Positions 55,394 to 64,000 of a DNA stretch of 64,000 bases are shown one piece after another (the first letter of the stretch is position 1; each line of letters begins with the position of its first letter). Under the pieces are notes generated by a model. It searched no databases. It worked only from the letters and a program-made list of their open reading frames with translations, and was not told the origin of the DNA. Where the stretch lies: contig JAZKHE010000002.1 of assembly GCA_040385525.1 (NCBI GenBank), positions 992,001-1,056,000 on the forward strand, read 5' to 3'. The stretch is from JAZKHE01 sp040385525 (GTDB lineage: Bacteria > Bacteroidota > Bacteroidia > UBA4408). The position numbers were made by a program, and so were the translations under genes.

Positions 55394-55401
55394 TACCTTT
55401 G
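55394..55401 (+). promoter_or_regulatory. -7 promoter box (TACCTTTG) of the DEAD-box helicase gene
   Basis: A perfect TAnnTTTG, 14 bases before ATG 55416. Confidence 0.65.
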
Positions 55402-55415
55402 CAAAAAAAGAGCAA

Positions 55416-56744
55416 ATGTCGTTTTTAGATCTAAACTTAAACAAACCTTTATTTAATGCCTTAACTGACTTAGGCTTTACAACACCAACTACCATTCAAA
55501 AAAAGGTTTTTTCGGTTGTAATGTCGGGCAGAGACGTTGTAGGTATTGCGCAAACAGGTACAGGTAAAACATTTGCTTATTTATTGCCCACACTTAGATT
55601 GTGGCAGTTTACTAAAGAAAAGCATCCACAAGTTTTAATATTAGTGCCCACGCGCGAGTTGGTAGAACAAGTTTTAGAACAAGTAAAAAAATTATCTACT
55701 TACACTTCAGTAAGGGCAATTGGAGTGTATGGCGAAACCAATATTAAAACTCAAATTAGTGCTATTGCAGAAGGTGTTGATGTGGTTGTGGCTACTCCAG
55801 GTAGATTATTCGATTTAATTGCACACGGAGCTTTAAAACTAAAAGCCATAAAGCGATTAATAATTGATGAAATGGATGAGATGTTAAACTTAGGCTTTCG
55901 TCCGCAGATTACAAGAATAGTAGAGATAATGCCTGAAAAAAGACAAAATCTTTTGTTTTCGGCTACAATTACCGAAGATGTAGAAAAGTTTGTAAACGAT
56001 TTTTTTAATAATCCAGAGCGAGTTGAGGCAGCACCAGCAGGAAGTCCATTAACCAACATTAATCAAACGGCTTACAAAGTTCCAAATTATTTTACAAAGA
56101 TAAATTTGCTTGATTTTTTATTACGCAACGAAAAGGAATTTAATAAAGTTTTAATTTTTACGGCAACTAAAAAATTAGCTAACGAATTGTTTGATGAGAT
56201 TGATGAGCGTTACGAAGAAGAGGTAGGATTAATACATTCTAACAAAGCACAAAACCAACGATTTAATAGCGTAAATAATTTTAAATCGGGTAAGTTTAGA
56301 ATATTAATAGCAACCGATATTATAGCACGCGGATTAGATGTGGAAGAGGTTAGCCATGTTATTAATTTTGATGTACCAGAAAATCCCGAAAATTATGTTC
56401 ATAGAATTGGAAGAACAGGTAGAGCCGATAAAAAAGGCGATGCAATAGTTTTGGTGAGCCCAAAAGAAGAAGAAAAATTATTGGAAATAGAAAACTTAAT
56501 GAAGTACAAAGTTCCGGTAAGTGAGTTTCCAAAAGAAGTTATTGTTTCTACCGAACTTACTTTAGACGAAATGCCTATAGTTGTACACAAAGAAATTGAG
56601 TTGAAATTACCCAACAAAGATTTGGCAGGGCCAGCATTTCACGAAAAATCGGAGCTTAACAAAAAAGTAAATGTGCGTATGAGTAGAAGCGATAGAATGA
56701 AATTAAAATACAGCAAACCCAAAAAAAGAAGTCCAAAAAAGTAA
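55416..56744 (+). CDS. DEAD-box family ATP-dependent RNA helicase (DEMD variant)
   Basis: A 442-aa RNA helicase. The Q motif (FTTPTTIQKKV), motif I AQTGTGKT, PTRELVEQ, TPGRL, SAT (FSATITEDV), and the C-terminal RGLDVEEVSHVINFD and HRIGRTGRADKKG are all present. Motif II reads DEMD instead of DEAD, a conservative change at the third position. The basic C-terminus (SDRMKLKYSKPKKRSPKK) may bind RNA. Likely role: ribosome assembly or mRNA turnover. Start ATG 55416. Confidence 0.93.
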   Translation: MSFLDLNLNKPLFNALTDLGFTTPTTIQKKVFSVVMSGRDVVGIAQTGTGKTFAYLLPTLRLWQFTKEKHPQVLILVPTRELVEQVLEQVKKLSTYTSVRAIGVYGETNIKTQISAIAEGVDVVVATPGRLFDLIAHGALKLKAIKRLIIDEMDEMLNLGFRPQITRIVEIMPEKRQNLLFSATITEDVEKFVNDFFNNPERVEAAPAGSPLTNINQTAYKVPNYFTKINLLDFLLRNEKEFNKVLIFTATKKLANELFDEIDERYEEEVGLIHSNKAQNQRFNSVNNFKSGKFRILIATDIIARGLDVEEVSHVINFDVPENPENYVHRIGRTGRADKKGDAIVLVSPKEEEKLLEIENLMKYKVPVSEFPKEVIVSTELTLDEMPIVVHKEIELKLPNKDLAGPAFHEKSELNKKVNVRMSRSDRMKLKYSKPKKRSPKK

Positions 56745-56784
56745 ACTAACGTTTAGCGCATTTTCGCATAATTTTTATCAAACA

Positions 56785-56812
56785 AAAAAGCTCGAACTAA
56801 TTCGAGCTTTTT
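56785..56812. terminator. Bidirectional terminator
   Basis: A 12-base stem AAAAAGCTCGAA/TTCGAGCTTTTT (56785-56796 and 56801-56812) with loop CTAA, between convergent genes. Confidence 0.9.
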
Positions 56813-56831
56813 AATTTAATTTTATGCTAAT

Positions 56832-57926
56832 TTATTTCGATTGATTGTTGTTCTCGTCAACAGGATTTGTTTTAGAACGCATTTGCATATCAGCTTTTTT
56901 CTGTTGTTCAATACGGTATTGCAAAGTTTGAGAATAATCTCTTGCCAGTTTTAAATTATAACTAGTGTAAGCTTTGTTAGCCCACTCAACAGCTAAATCT
57001 AATTTGCCTTCAACTTCTGACGCAACAGCCATGTTGTATGTTGCACGCGCAGCTACTTTTTTATCTTTATTATAAACTTCTTTTGCCCATATTTGTGCTG
57101 CAGAATTCCAATCGTTAACAGCTGCTTTACGCCCTGCTAACTCTAACGGATAATTTCCTTTTTTATAAAATTGTCTTCCTACAGTAATCCATAATGGTGT
57201 AATACGTGTTCCATAAACTTGTCCTGCTTGAAAAGCTGTTTTGTTTAACATATCCATTTTAGGAGGTAAATTAGCCAATGCCATGTTAGGATTGTCGCCT
57301 TTCCCTGTAAAACCCCTGTATTCTTCAGAGCGGAATTCGTCAAATAATTGTTTGTTTTTTACATCGTAAAGTCGGTAGCCTTGTGTAACATTCATACGCG
57401 AATTAGCTGTTACTGTAGGTACTTGAACATCAACACCCTCTTTGTTTTTTACTGTGCGTGTTCCTTCTGTATACGTTACATTAGAGTTAGAATCAAAAGC
57501 TTCTAAAGCAATTAGCGCATCAGCACCATTTTCTTTACAAATTTTTTCTATTTCGCCCCAGCTTAATGGTGCAGGAAATCTACCTGTACCTGTGCCATAA
57601 TATTTTGCAACTGGTGGGCGTACTACTTGAAAGCGTGGCGATTGCAACATAATTGCTGTCATACCATTTACGCATTCTTCTGATGCAAATCGATCGGTCA
57701 TAATTCCTTCTCCAGTTAAAATTCCTTCTAACACATTTAAAAACTGAGTTCCTTCACCTTTTTTAGGGAACGTTCTATTAATAATTGCAATTTTTTGCAC
57801 ATTATCAGGCATAGTAAGCATTGCAGGCTGTAATACTTGTATGTAGGTAACGCTTTTTTTAGAACATGCTCCAAAAATAATTGTAAGCGCAACAAGTAAA
57901 AATGTATTGGTAATAATTCTTTTCAT
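56832..57926 (-). CDS. DUF6340 family lipoprotein with TPR-like C-terminus
   Basis: A 364-aa lipoprotein (signal, lipobox FGAC, Cys at about residue 21). The mature N-terminal part matches DUF6340: YIQVLQPAMLTMPDNVQKIAI, RTFPKKGEGTQFLNVLEG, and the central ENGADALIALEAFDSN. The C-terminal 120 residues form TPR-like helices (WNSAAQIWAKEVYN, ATYNMAVASEVEGKLDLA). Probably on the periplasmic face of the outer membrane. Function unknown. Start ATG 57926, 114 bases from the divergent MFS gene. Confidence 0.85.
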   Translation of the reverse strand: MKRIITNTFLLVALTIIFGACSKKSVTYIQVLQPAMLTMPDNVQKIAIINRTFPKKGEGTQFLNVLEGILTGEGIMTDRFASEECVNGMTAIMLQSPRFQVVRPPVAKYYGTGTGRFPAPLSWGEIEKICKENGADALIALEAFDSNSNVTYTEGTRTVKNKEGVDVQVPTVTANSRMNVTQGYRLYDVKNKQLFDEFRSEEYRGFTGKGDNPNMALANLPPKMDMLNKTAFQAGQVYGTRITPLWITVGRQFYKKGNYPLELAGRKAAVNDWNSAAQIWAKEVYNKDKKVAARATYNMAVASEVEGKLDLAVEWANKAYTSYNLKLARDYSQTLQYRIEQQKKADMQMRSKTNPVDENNNQSK

Positions 57927-57942
57927 AGACTAAAAATTTAAA

Positions 57943-57950
57943 CAAATGTA
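57943..57950 (-). promoter_or_regulatory. -7 promoter box (TACATTTG) of the DUF6340 gene
   Basis: A perfect TAnnTTTG on the minus strand, 16 bases before ATG 57926. Confidence 0.6.
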
Positions 57951-58022
57951 CTATAAATATTCACTTTCAAAAATAGCTAAAACAAAACTTATACCAATTT
58001 TATTTTTTATGTAATTAGCCAT

Positions 58023-58030
58023 TATCTTTG
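58023..58030 (+). promoter_or_regulatory. -7 promoter box (TATCTTTG) of the MFS gene
   Basis: A perfect TAnnTTTG, 9 bases before ATG 58040. It contains the alternative TTG at 58028, so that start is rejected. Confidence 0.65.
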
Positions 58031-58039
58031 TTTTTAATT

Positions 58040-59305
58040 ATGAGTCAATTAACTAACGAAAAGTACGATCCTTATGCTGTTTTGCGTGTAAGAGATTTCC
58101 GTTTTTTTCTTTTCACCAGATTTTTACTTACGCTTGGCTTTCAAATGCAAACCGTTATTGTTGGTTGGCAGGTATATCAAATTACAAAAAATCCTTTGTC
58201 GTTAGGTTTAATTGGTTTGGCCGAAGCATTGCCTTTTATTGCAAGCGCTTTATTTGCTGGTCATGTAGCCGATATTGTTCGCCGTAAATTAATAATTCAG
58301 TTTGGTATTTTGGTGTTGTTTAGCTGCGGATTATTCTTGCTTTTTTATTCGAGTTCAACAGATACAGTTAAGCTGTATGGCGTGTTGCCAATTTATATAG
58401 CTATTGGTTTTATTGGTATTGCGCGCGCATTTATACATCCAAGTATTACAGCTTTTATATCTCAGTTGGTTGAAAGAAATTTATATGCAAACGCATCAAC
58501 ATGGAACAGCACGGTATGGCAAATTGCAGCGGTAAGTGGTCCTGCTTTAGGCGGAATAATTTTTGGTTTTTTTAATGCACAAGTAGCATTTATAACTTCG
58601 GCATCTTTACTTTTTTGCTCTATGATTTTGTTTAGTTTAATCAATAACAAAGGAATTCCAACAGCAAAAAAACAAAAAGAAAGTTTAGCAACAAGTTTAT
58701 CTACAGGTATAAAATTTGTGTTTAGTAACAAAACTATTTTGGGCGCACTTTCGTTAGATTTGTTTGCTGTATTGTTTGGTGGAGCAGTGGCTTTGTTGCC
58801 TGTTTTTGCTTCAGAAATATTATTAGCTGGCCCAGAAGCTTTAGGTATTATGCGTGCCGCGCCTGCTTTTGGAGCTGTGTTAATGGCAATTATTATGGCT
58901 TATTTTCCTCCTTTTAAAAATGCAGGTAGAAATATGCTTATATGTGTTGCTAGCTTTGGTTTGTGCATGATTTTGTTTGCATTATCTAAAAATATTTATT
59001 TATCTATTTTTATTTTAGCGTTATCTGGTGCTGTTGATAACGTTAGCGTTGTTATACGTTCAACTATAATTCAGTTGCTTACGCCCGACGAAATGCGAGG
59101 TAGGGTAAGCTCTGTAAATAGTATTTTTATTGGCTCGTCAAACGAGTTAGGTGCTTTTGAATCGGGTTTTGCTGCAAAAGTTTTAGGTTTAATTCCTTCG
59201 GTAATAATTGGAGGCTGTATAACTATGGGTGTTGTTGGTGTTACAGCAAAAGTAGCACCCGCTTTAGCCCAGCTAAACATTGATGAACTTCAAAAAAACA
59301 GTTAA
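58040..59305 (+). CDS. Major facilitator superfamily exporter (EntS/MFS_3-like)
   Basis: A 421-aa transporter with about 12 transmembrane helices. The N-terminal part has DFRFFLFTRFLLTLGFQMQ and the MFS loop 2-3 motif GHVADIVRRKLII. The middle loop is cytoplasmic and basic. The MFS_3 group includes the enterobactin exporter EntS and various drug exporters; the substrate is not predictable here. Start ATG 58040. It is followed by gldF after 60 bases, but a functional link is unlikely. Confidence 0.9.
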   Translation: MSQLTNEKYDPYAVLRVRDFRFFLFTRFLLTLGFQMQTVIVGWQVYQITKNPLSLGLIGLAEALPFIASALFAGHVADIVRRKLIIQFGILVLFSCGLFLLFYSSSTDTVKLYGVLPIYIAIGFIGIARAFIHPSITAFISQLVERNLYANASTWNSTVWQIAAVSGPALGGIIFGFFNAQVAFITSASLLFCSMILFSLINNKGIPTAKKQKESLATSLSTGIKFVFSNKTILGALSLDLFAVLFGGAVALLPVFASEILLAGPEALGIMRAAPAFGAVLMAIIMAYFPPFKNAGRNMLICVASFGLCMILFALSKNIYLSIFILALSGAVDNVSVVIRSTIIQLLTPDEMRGRVSSVNSIFIGSSNELGAFESGFAAKVLGLIPSVIIGGCITMGVVGVTAKVAPALAQLNIDELQKNS

Positions 59306-59365
59306 AAAAAATTAAAAGCTTAAAACAACCAACAAAAGCATTAAATTTGCCAGCTATTAAAAATT

Positions 59366-60103
59366 ATGTGGGCCTTAGTAAAAAAAGAAATAAATAGTTT
59401 TTTAAGCTCTTTAATCGGGTATATTGTAATTGTGGTTTTTTTACTCACCATAAGTTTATTTATGTGGGTTTTTCCTGGCGATTCTAATGTGCTTGATGCA
59501 GGTTATGCCAACATTGATATGTTGTTTGTATTAGCGCCTTGGGTTTTTATGTTTTTAATACCCGCAATTACTATGCGCTCATTTGCTGACGAAAAAAAGC
59601 TTGGAACAATTGAATTATTATTAACTCGCCCATTAACCGATTTACAAATAATTTTAGCCAAATATTTTGCAGGTTTAGTATTGGTAATTATTTCGGTGTT
59701 ACCCACTTTAATTTTTTATTACATCGTTCACACACTTGGCTTTCCTAAAGGAAATATTGATACAGGCGGAATGTGGGGCTCTTATATTGGTTTGGTGTTT
59801 TTAGGTGCGGGCTTTGTTAGCATTGGTATTTTTGCTTCATCACTTACCGAAAATCAAATTGTATCGTTTATTTTAGCGGTATTTTTATGTTTTTTTAGTT
59901 ATATCGGTTTCGAAAGTATTGCCGATTTTAATGTGTTGGGTTCATTAGATAATTTGGTAGCTAACTTAGGCATAAATGCACATTACATATCAATGAGCAG
60001 AGGCGTTATAGATACTCGCGATTTAATTTACTTTTTGAGTTTAATTTCAATTTTTGTTTTATTAACCAAAACTGTTTTAGAAAGCAGAAAGTGGAATAAG
60101 TAG
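59366..60103 (+). CDS. gldF: Gliding-associated ABC transporter permease GldF
   Basis: A 245-aa ABC-2 type permease with six helices. The N-terminus WALVKKEINSFLSSLIGYIVI, then PAITMRSFADEKKLGTIELLLTRPL and the GFVSIGIFASSLTENQI block match GldF. In Flavobacterium johnsoniae, GldF works with GldG and the ATPase GldA in gliding; here gldG follows after 10 bases and gldA is not in the window. The ABC complex is not essential for gliding in all members, so motility is not proven. Confidence 0.93.
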   Translation: MWALVKKEINSFLSSLIGYIVIVVFLLTISLFMWVFPGDSNVLDAGYANIDMLFVLAPWVFMFLIPAITMRSFADEKKLGTIELLLTRPLTDLQIILAKYFAGLVLVIISVLPTLIFYYIVHTLGFPKGNIDTGGMWGSYIGLVFLGAGFVSIGIFASSLTENQIVSFILAVFLCFFSYIGFESIADFNVLGSLDNLVANLGINAHYISMSRGVIDTRDLIYFLSLISIFVLLTKTVLESRKWNK

Positions 60104-60113
60104 TTTTTTAAGA

Positions 60114-61826
60114 ATGAGCAAAACAGTTGTAAAATCAAATAAGAGTAGTAAAAAGCAAAGCTTAATTCAATTGGCTTTGGCATTGCTTATTGTTATTATG
60201 CTTAACGTAATTAGTTTGTACGCTTTTAGCAGATTTGATTTAACTAGCGAAAAACGCTATACACTTAGCGATGCCACCAAAAAAATTATTACCGATTTAA
60301 AAGATGTAGTTTACATTAAGGTTTATTTAGAAGGTGAGTTTCCTGCAGGTTTTAAACGTTTAAGAAACGAAACTAAAGAAATGTTAGATGAGTTTAGAGC
60401 TTACTCTAAAGAAAATAATATTCAATACGAATTTATAAATCCGTCAGAAAATCCTGATGTTAAAAAAAGAAACGAAGTTTATCGTCAACTAACGGACTTG
60501 GGATTGCAGCCAACCAATTTAGAAGTAAAAGAGGAGAATGGTTCATCGCAGCAAATTATTTTTCCAGGAGCATTAATTAGTTTTAATGGCAAACAAGTTC
60601 CATTACAATTATTAAAAAGCAGATTGGGTGCAAGCCCCGAAGAAATGTTGAATAACTCCATTCAAGCATTAGAGTATGAGTTAGCAAGTAGCATAAAAAA
60701 AGTATCAAGTTTATACAAATCAAAAGTTGCTTTTTTAGATGGTCACGGAGAATTAGATAGTAACGAGGTAAAAGACATTAGCAATGCTTTGCTCGAATAT
60801 TATTTTGTAGAGCGCAAAACCATTAACGGAAAATTAGATGCATTAGATGGCGTTAAAGGATTGATAATTGCAAAACCAGATTCAGTTTTTACTGAAAAAG
60901 ATAAATTTGTAATTGATCAGTTTGTAATGCGTGGCGGAAAAGTGATGTTTTTAATCGATCCTATTTTTGCTACTATGGATAGTTTAAACAACTCAGGACT
61001 AACAGTTGGAATAGCACAATCACAAAATTTAGAAGACATGTTGTTTAGATACGGAGTTCGTTTAAACAATAATTTAGTGCAAGATTTGCAAGCTGCGCCA
61101 ATACCTGTAGTTGTTGGTTACACAGGTAATCAGCCACAGCAAAAATTATTTCCTTGGCCGTTTTTTCCATTAATCATGTCGCAAAACACGCATCCAATTG
61201 TGAATAACTTAAACGCTATAAAGCTTGAATTTGCTAGTTCTTTAGATACAGTTGGACACGAAGAAATTAAAAAAACAATTTTATTAAGTTCGTCAGATTA
61301 CACAAAATTATTAAATGCGCCCGTGCGAATTAGTGTTAACATGTTGCAAAACAAGCCCGATATTCGTCAGTATGCAAAAAAGCAACAACCGCTTGCAGCC
61401 TTGTTAGAAGGCACATTTACTTCTATTTATAAAAACAGATTATCAGCAAAAATTACGGATAGTAAAGACATTAATTTTAAAGAAAAAAGTAATTTTAATA
61501 GAATGATAGTTATTGCCGATGGCGATGTTATTAGAAGCGAAAGAAATAAATCTACAGGTCAAATGTATCCATTGGGTTATGATAGATTTACCAATCAGCA
61601 ATACGGAAATAAAAATTTTATTTTAAACTGCGTAAATTATTTAATGGATGATTCTGGTTTAATTACAGTAAGAAGCAGAGAATTAAAATTAAGATTATTA
61701 GATAGAGAAAGAATAAAAACAGAAAAAGGAAAATGGCAAGTTATAGCAGTTAGCTTACCATTGCTTTCTATAGTATTGTTAGGCGCTTACCGTTATTTTG
61801 CTCGAAAAAGAAAATACACAAAATAA
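60114..61826 (+). CDS. gldG: Gliding-associated ABC transporter auxiliary protein GldG
   Basis: A 570-aa protein. An N-terminal transmembrane helix (about 18-40), followed by the RFDLTSEKRYTLSDATKKII segment typical of GldG/ABC_transp_aux, a large periplasmic region with FLDGHGELDSNEVKDIS and GGKVMFLIDPIFA, and a C-terminal transmembrane helix near 545-562 with a basic tail (RKRKYTK). It pairs with GldF. Start ATG 60114, 10 bases after gldF; the DUF4340 gene follows after 3 bases. Confidence 0.93.
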   Translation: MSKTVVKSNKSSKKQSLIQLALALLIVIMLNVISLYAFSRFDLTSEKRYTLSDATKKIITDLKDVVYIKVYLEGEFPAGFKRLRNETKEMLDEFRAYSKENNIQYEFINPSENPDVKKRNEVYRQLTDLGLQPTNLEVKEENGSSQQIIFPGALISFNGKQVPLQLLKSRLGASPEEMLNNSIQALEYELASSIKKVSSLYKSKVAFLDGHGELDSNEVKDISNALLEYYFVERKTINGKLDALDGVKGLIIAKPDSVFTEKDKFVIDQFVMRGGKVMFLIDPIFATMDSLNNSGLTVGIAQSQNLEDMLFRYGVRLNNNLVQDLQAAPIPVVVGYTGNQPQQKLFPWPFFPLIMSQNTHPIVNNLNAIKLEFASSLDTVGHEEIKKTILLSSSDYTKLLNAPVRISVNMLQNKPDIRQYAKKQQPLAALLEGTFTSIYKNRLSAKITDSKDINFKEKSNFNRMIVIADGDVIRSERNKSTGQMYPLGYDRFTNQQYGNKNFILNCVNYLMDDSGLITVRSRELKLRLLDRERIKTEKGKWQVIAVSLPLLSIVLLGAYRYFARKRKYTK

Positions 61827-61829
61827 AAA

Positions 61830-62852
61830 ATGAAAAAAAATTTAATAGGTGGATTAATTGTTTTATTGTTGGCTGTAGCTGCTTTTTTATTGTATAAAAG
61901 CAATTCCAATAGTACGATTAAAGAAGAGTTAAAAGATTTTGCAGTAAAAGATACGGCAAGCATTACAAAAATATTTTTGGCCGATAAAAACAATAATAAA
62001 GTATTGTTAACAAAACAACAAAATGGCAAATGGCAGGTGAATGGTAAGTACGAAGCGAGAGCAGATGCAATAAAAACATTATTAGCAACCATTAACGAAG
62101 TAACTGTAAAAGCGCCAGTTGGCAAGGCATCGTTTAATACTATCGTAAAACAATTAGCCTCTACTGGTAGAAAAATAGAAATTTACGCTGGCGAAGAATT
62201 AATAAAAACATATTATGTAGGCGACCCAACAGACGATAATTTAGGAACCTACATGATGATAGAAAATTCATCTCGCCCTTTTATTTGTTGGATTCCTGGC
62301 TTTAATGGTTATCTAACTCCTCGTTACTTTGTGTTAGAAGACGAATGGAAAACTAAAATATTTTCAAGTTTTAAAATAAACGAAATTAATTCAGTGAAAA
62401 TTAATTTTTTCCGCGAACCGCAAAGTTCTTTTGAAATAAAAAATGCTAATAAATTATTCTCTGTTAAAAGACTAACAGACAATTCAAACGTTGATAATTT
62501 AGATACTTTAGTTGTTGCCGAATATTTAATGGGTTTTAGCAAGCTTGGCTACAGCGCACATTTAGATTTTATAACGCAAGGTAAAAAAGATTCAATTTTA
62601 AGAAATCAACCCTTATACGTTTTAGAACTGGCAACAAATATTGGTAAAACAATAAAAATTACTGCATTTCCAAAAAAGCCTGAAGAAGGCAAGGCTGATA
62701 TTAACGGTAAAAGTTACGATTACGATCCAGATGTGATGTATGCCTACTTTGGCAACGACAAATCAGATTGGTACACTTTGCAGTTTTATGCAATGGATAA
62801 AGTATTGAAACCAGTAAGCTATTTTGAGAAAAAAAGCTTTGTTAAAAAGTAA
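61830..62852 (+). CDS. DUF4340 domain-containing protein
   Basis: A 340-aa protein with an N-terminal transmembrane or signal anchor (KKNLIGGLIVLLLAVAAFLLY). The DUF4340 region includes the tryptophan-rich NGKWQVNGKYEARADAIKTLL pattern, KIEIYAGEELIKTYYVGDP and FNGYLTPRYFVLEDEWK. DUF4340 proteins accompany gldFG-like ABC genes in many genomes, so it is probably a third part of this complex, exposed to the periplasm. No catalytic function is known. Confidence 0.88.
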   Translation: MKKNLIGGLIVLLLAVAAFLLYKSNSNSTIKEELKDFAVKDTASITKIFLADKNNNKVLLTKQQNGKWQVNGKYEARADAIKTLLATINEVTVKAPVGKASFNTIVKQLASTGRKIEIYAGEELIKTYYVGDPTDDNLGTYMMIENSSRPFICWIPGFNGYLTPRYFVLEDEWKTKIFSSFKINEINSVKINFFREPQSSFEIKNANKLFSVKRLTDNSNVDNLDTLVVAEYLMGFSKLGYSAHLDFITQGKKDSILRNQPLYVLELATNIGKTIKITAFPKKPEEGKADINGKSYDYDPDVMYAYFGNDKSDWYTLQFYAMDKVLKPVSYFEKKSFVKK

Positions 62853-62900
62853 GTTTATAAGTAGTTAAAAACCAACCCTAAATCTTTGGCACATTTGCCT

Positions 62901-62908
62901 TATATTTG
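62901..62908 (+). promoter_or_regulatory. -7 promoter box (TATATTTG) of dnaN
   Basis: A perfect TAnnTTTG, 19 bases before ATG 62928. Confidence 0.65.
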
Positions 62909-62927
62909 TTATTAAATTAAAGAAAAT

Positions 62928-64000
62928 ATGAAATTTATAGTATCAAGCACCACTCTTTTTAAGCAATTACAAAACTTAATAGGAGTAATAAGTACAAGCA
63001 ACACTTTACCTATTTTAGATAACTTTTTGTTTGATATAAGCAAAAGCGAAATGGTAATAACGGCTTCTGATTTAGAAACTACTGTTACTACAAAAATTGA
63101 AATAAAATCTGACGATAGCGGACAAATTGCTGTACCTGCACGTATTTTATTAGATACCATTAAAAATTTACCTGAAACACCACTTTCGTTTGCAATTGAT
63201 GCGAAAAATGGTACTGTTGAAATTTCAACAGGAGAAGGTAAATACCGTATTGCTGCATTTAATGCTGCTGAATATCCAAAAATTCCAGTTTTAGAAGGCG
63301 CAAAATCATTCGGGATTAATTCTTACATTTTAGCAAACGCAATTACAAAAACAATTTTTGCTGCTGGTAACGACGATTTACGCCCTGTAATGAGTGGAGT
63401 GTTTTTTCAATTATCGCCAGATGGTGTTGTGTTTGTAGCAACTGATGCGCACAAATTAGTTCGTATTAAGCGTTCAGATATTAAATCGAGCTCAATGGCT
63501 TCGTTTATTGTGCCTAAAAAACCATTAAACTTATTAAAGAATTTACTTTCATCGCAAGATGTTGAGGTTAATGTTGATTACACAGCATCTAACGCATTTT
63601 TTACTTTTGGAAATATCAATTTAATTTGTCGTTTAATTGACGGAAAATATCCAAACTACGAAGCGGTAATTCCAAAAGAAAATCCAAATAAAATGACGAT
63701 TGAAAGAGTTTCATTTTTAAACTCTGTGCGTCGTGTGGCTAACTTTGCAAACAAAACAACTCACCAAGTTCGTTTAAAAATTGCAGCTAGCGAGTTAAGC
63801 ATTTCTGCCGAAGATATTGACTTTAACAATGCAGCTAACGAGCGTTTAGCTTGCCAATATACTGGCGAAGATATTGAGATTGGTTTTAACTCAAAATTCT
63901 TATCAGAAATGATGAGCAATTTAGATACAGAAAATGTAAATATTGAATTATCTGCACCCAACAGAGCAGGTATTATTTTACCAAATGGCGATACCGATGG
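62928..64000 (+). CDS. dnaN: DNA polymerase III beta subunit (sliding clamp), 3' end cut by window
   Basis: The first 357 codons of the sliding clamp, which should run some 15 residues further. It starts MKFIVSSTTLFKQLQNLIGV and shows the clamp's three-domain pattern: NTLPILDNFLFDI, VPARILLDTIKNLP and FNAAEYPKIP; then RPVMSGVFFQLS, GKYPNYEAVIP; and FNSKFLSEMMSNL in the third domain. It holds the polymerase on DNA as a dimer ring. Its position after gldFG is a frequent arrangement in the Bacteroidota. Confidence 0.97.
   Translation, partial: MKFIVSSTTLFKQLQNLIGVISTSNTLPILDNFLFDISKSEMVITASDLETTVTTKIEIKSDDSGQIAVPARILLDTIKNLPETPLSFAIDAKNGTVEISTGEGKYRIAAFNAAEYPKIPVLEGAKSFGINSYILANAITKTIFAAGNDDLRPVMSGVFFQLSPDGVVFVATDAHKLVRIKRSDIKSSSMASFIVPKKPLNLLKNLLSSQDVEVNVDYTASNAFFTFGNINLICRLIDGKYPNYEAVIPKENPNKMTIERVSFLNSVRRVANFANKTTHQVRLKIAASELSISAEDIDFNNAANERLACQYTGEDIEIGFNSKFLSEMMSNLDTENVNIELSAPNRAGIILPNGDTD

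Noticed and set aside
58028..58039. TTG start of the MFS gene
   Set aside because: It lies in the TATCTTTG promoter box; ATG 58040 is normal.
1..64000. tRNA, rRNA, CRISPR, riboswitch and transposase genes
   Set aside because: None was recognised by eye; small RNAs could be missed without a covariance search.

Overview
The window is AT-rich, roughly one-third GC by eye, and belongs to a member of the Bacteroidota. The evidence is secreted proteins with C-terminal type IX secretion (T9SS) type-A sorting domains, the gliding genes gldF and gldG followed shortly by dnaN, and the Bacteroidota promoter element TAnnTTTG, found 9-25 bases ahead of many starts. Most genes lack a Shine-Dalgarno sequence. 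I cannot place it below phylum. I see no rRNA, tRNA, CRISPR array or prophage, and no transposase.

Layout. 1-9059: envelope and housekeeping genes: a beta-barrel fragment cut by the window edge, a lipoprotein MsrB, a YceI protein, two divergent patatin-like lipases (one soluble, one membrane-bound), a DUF2779 nuclease, YajQ, two duplicated mini-lipoproteins and a small outer-membrane barrel. 9068-19219: a surface-polysaccharide locus with flippase, chain-length regulator, O-antigen ligase/polymerase, three glycosyltransferases, two FkbM methyltransferases and another methyltransferase; several of its genes start with TTG or GTG. 19212-25715: rnhB, a lipoprotein plus an OmpA/thrombospondin-repeat outer-membrane protein, and hemN.

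25813-26842: a one-gene segment flanked by sequences that look like integron recombination sites. The pattern fits a solitary gene cassette inserted at a secondary site, with no integrase in the window. I think it is the most interesting object here. 27083-29197: yifB and gmhA. 29293-35508: small secreted proteins, a T9SS-exported protein and three overlapping genes for membrane proteins related to spermidine synthase; the third has lost its enzymatic half. 35505-37261: a secreted protein and hemH.

37457-51344: two giant T9SS-exported surface proteins (1512 and 1913 aa) on either side of a two-component system (TPR sensor kinase and LytTR regulator). A perfect 13-base direct repeat with a 21-base period lies just upstream of the kinase gene and is a good candidate LytTR binding site. 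51422-58000: uvrA, an ECF-type sigma factor with an unusually strong ribosome binding site, a DEAD-box helicase with a DEMD motif II, and a DUF6340 lipoprotein. 58040-64000: an MFS exporter, gldF-gldG-DUF4340 and dnaN, which is cut by the right edge.

Several starts were moved from an upstream TTG to a downstream ATG because the TTG lies inside the promoter -7 box. Family assignments rest on motif recognition by eye, without database searches.
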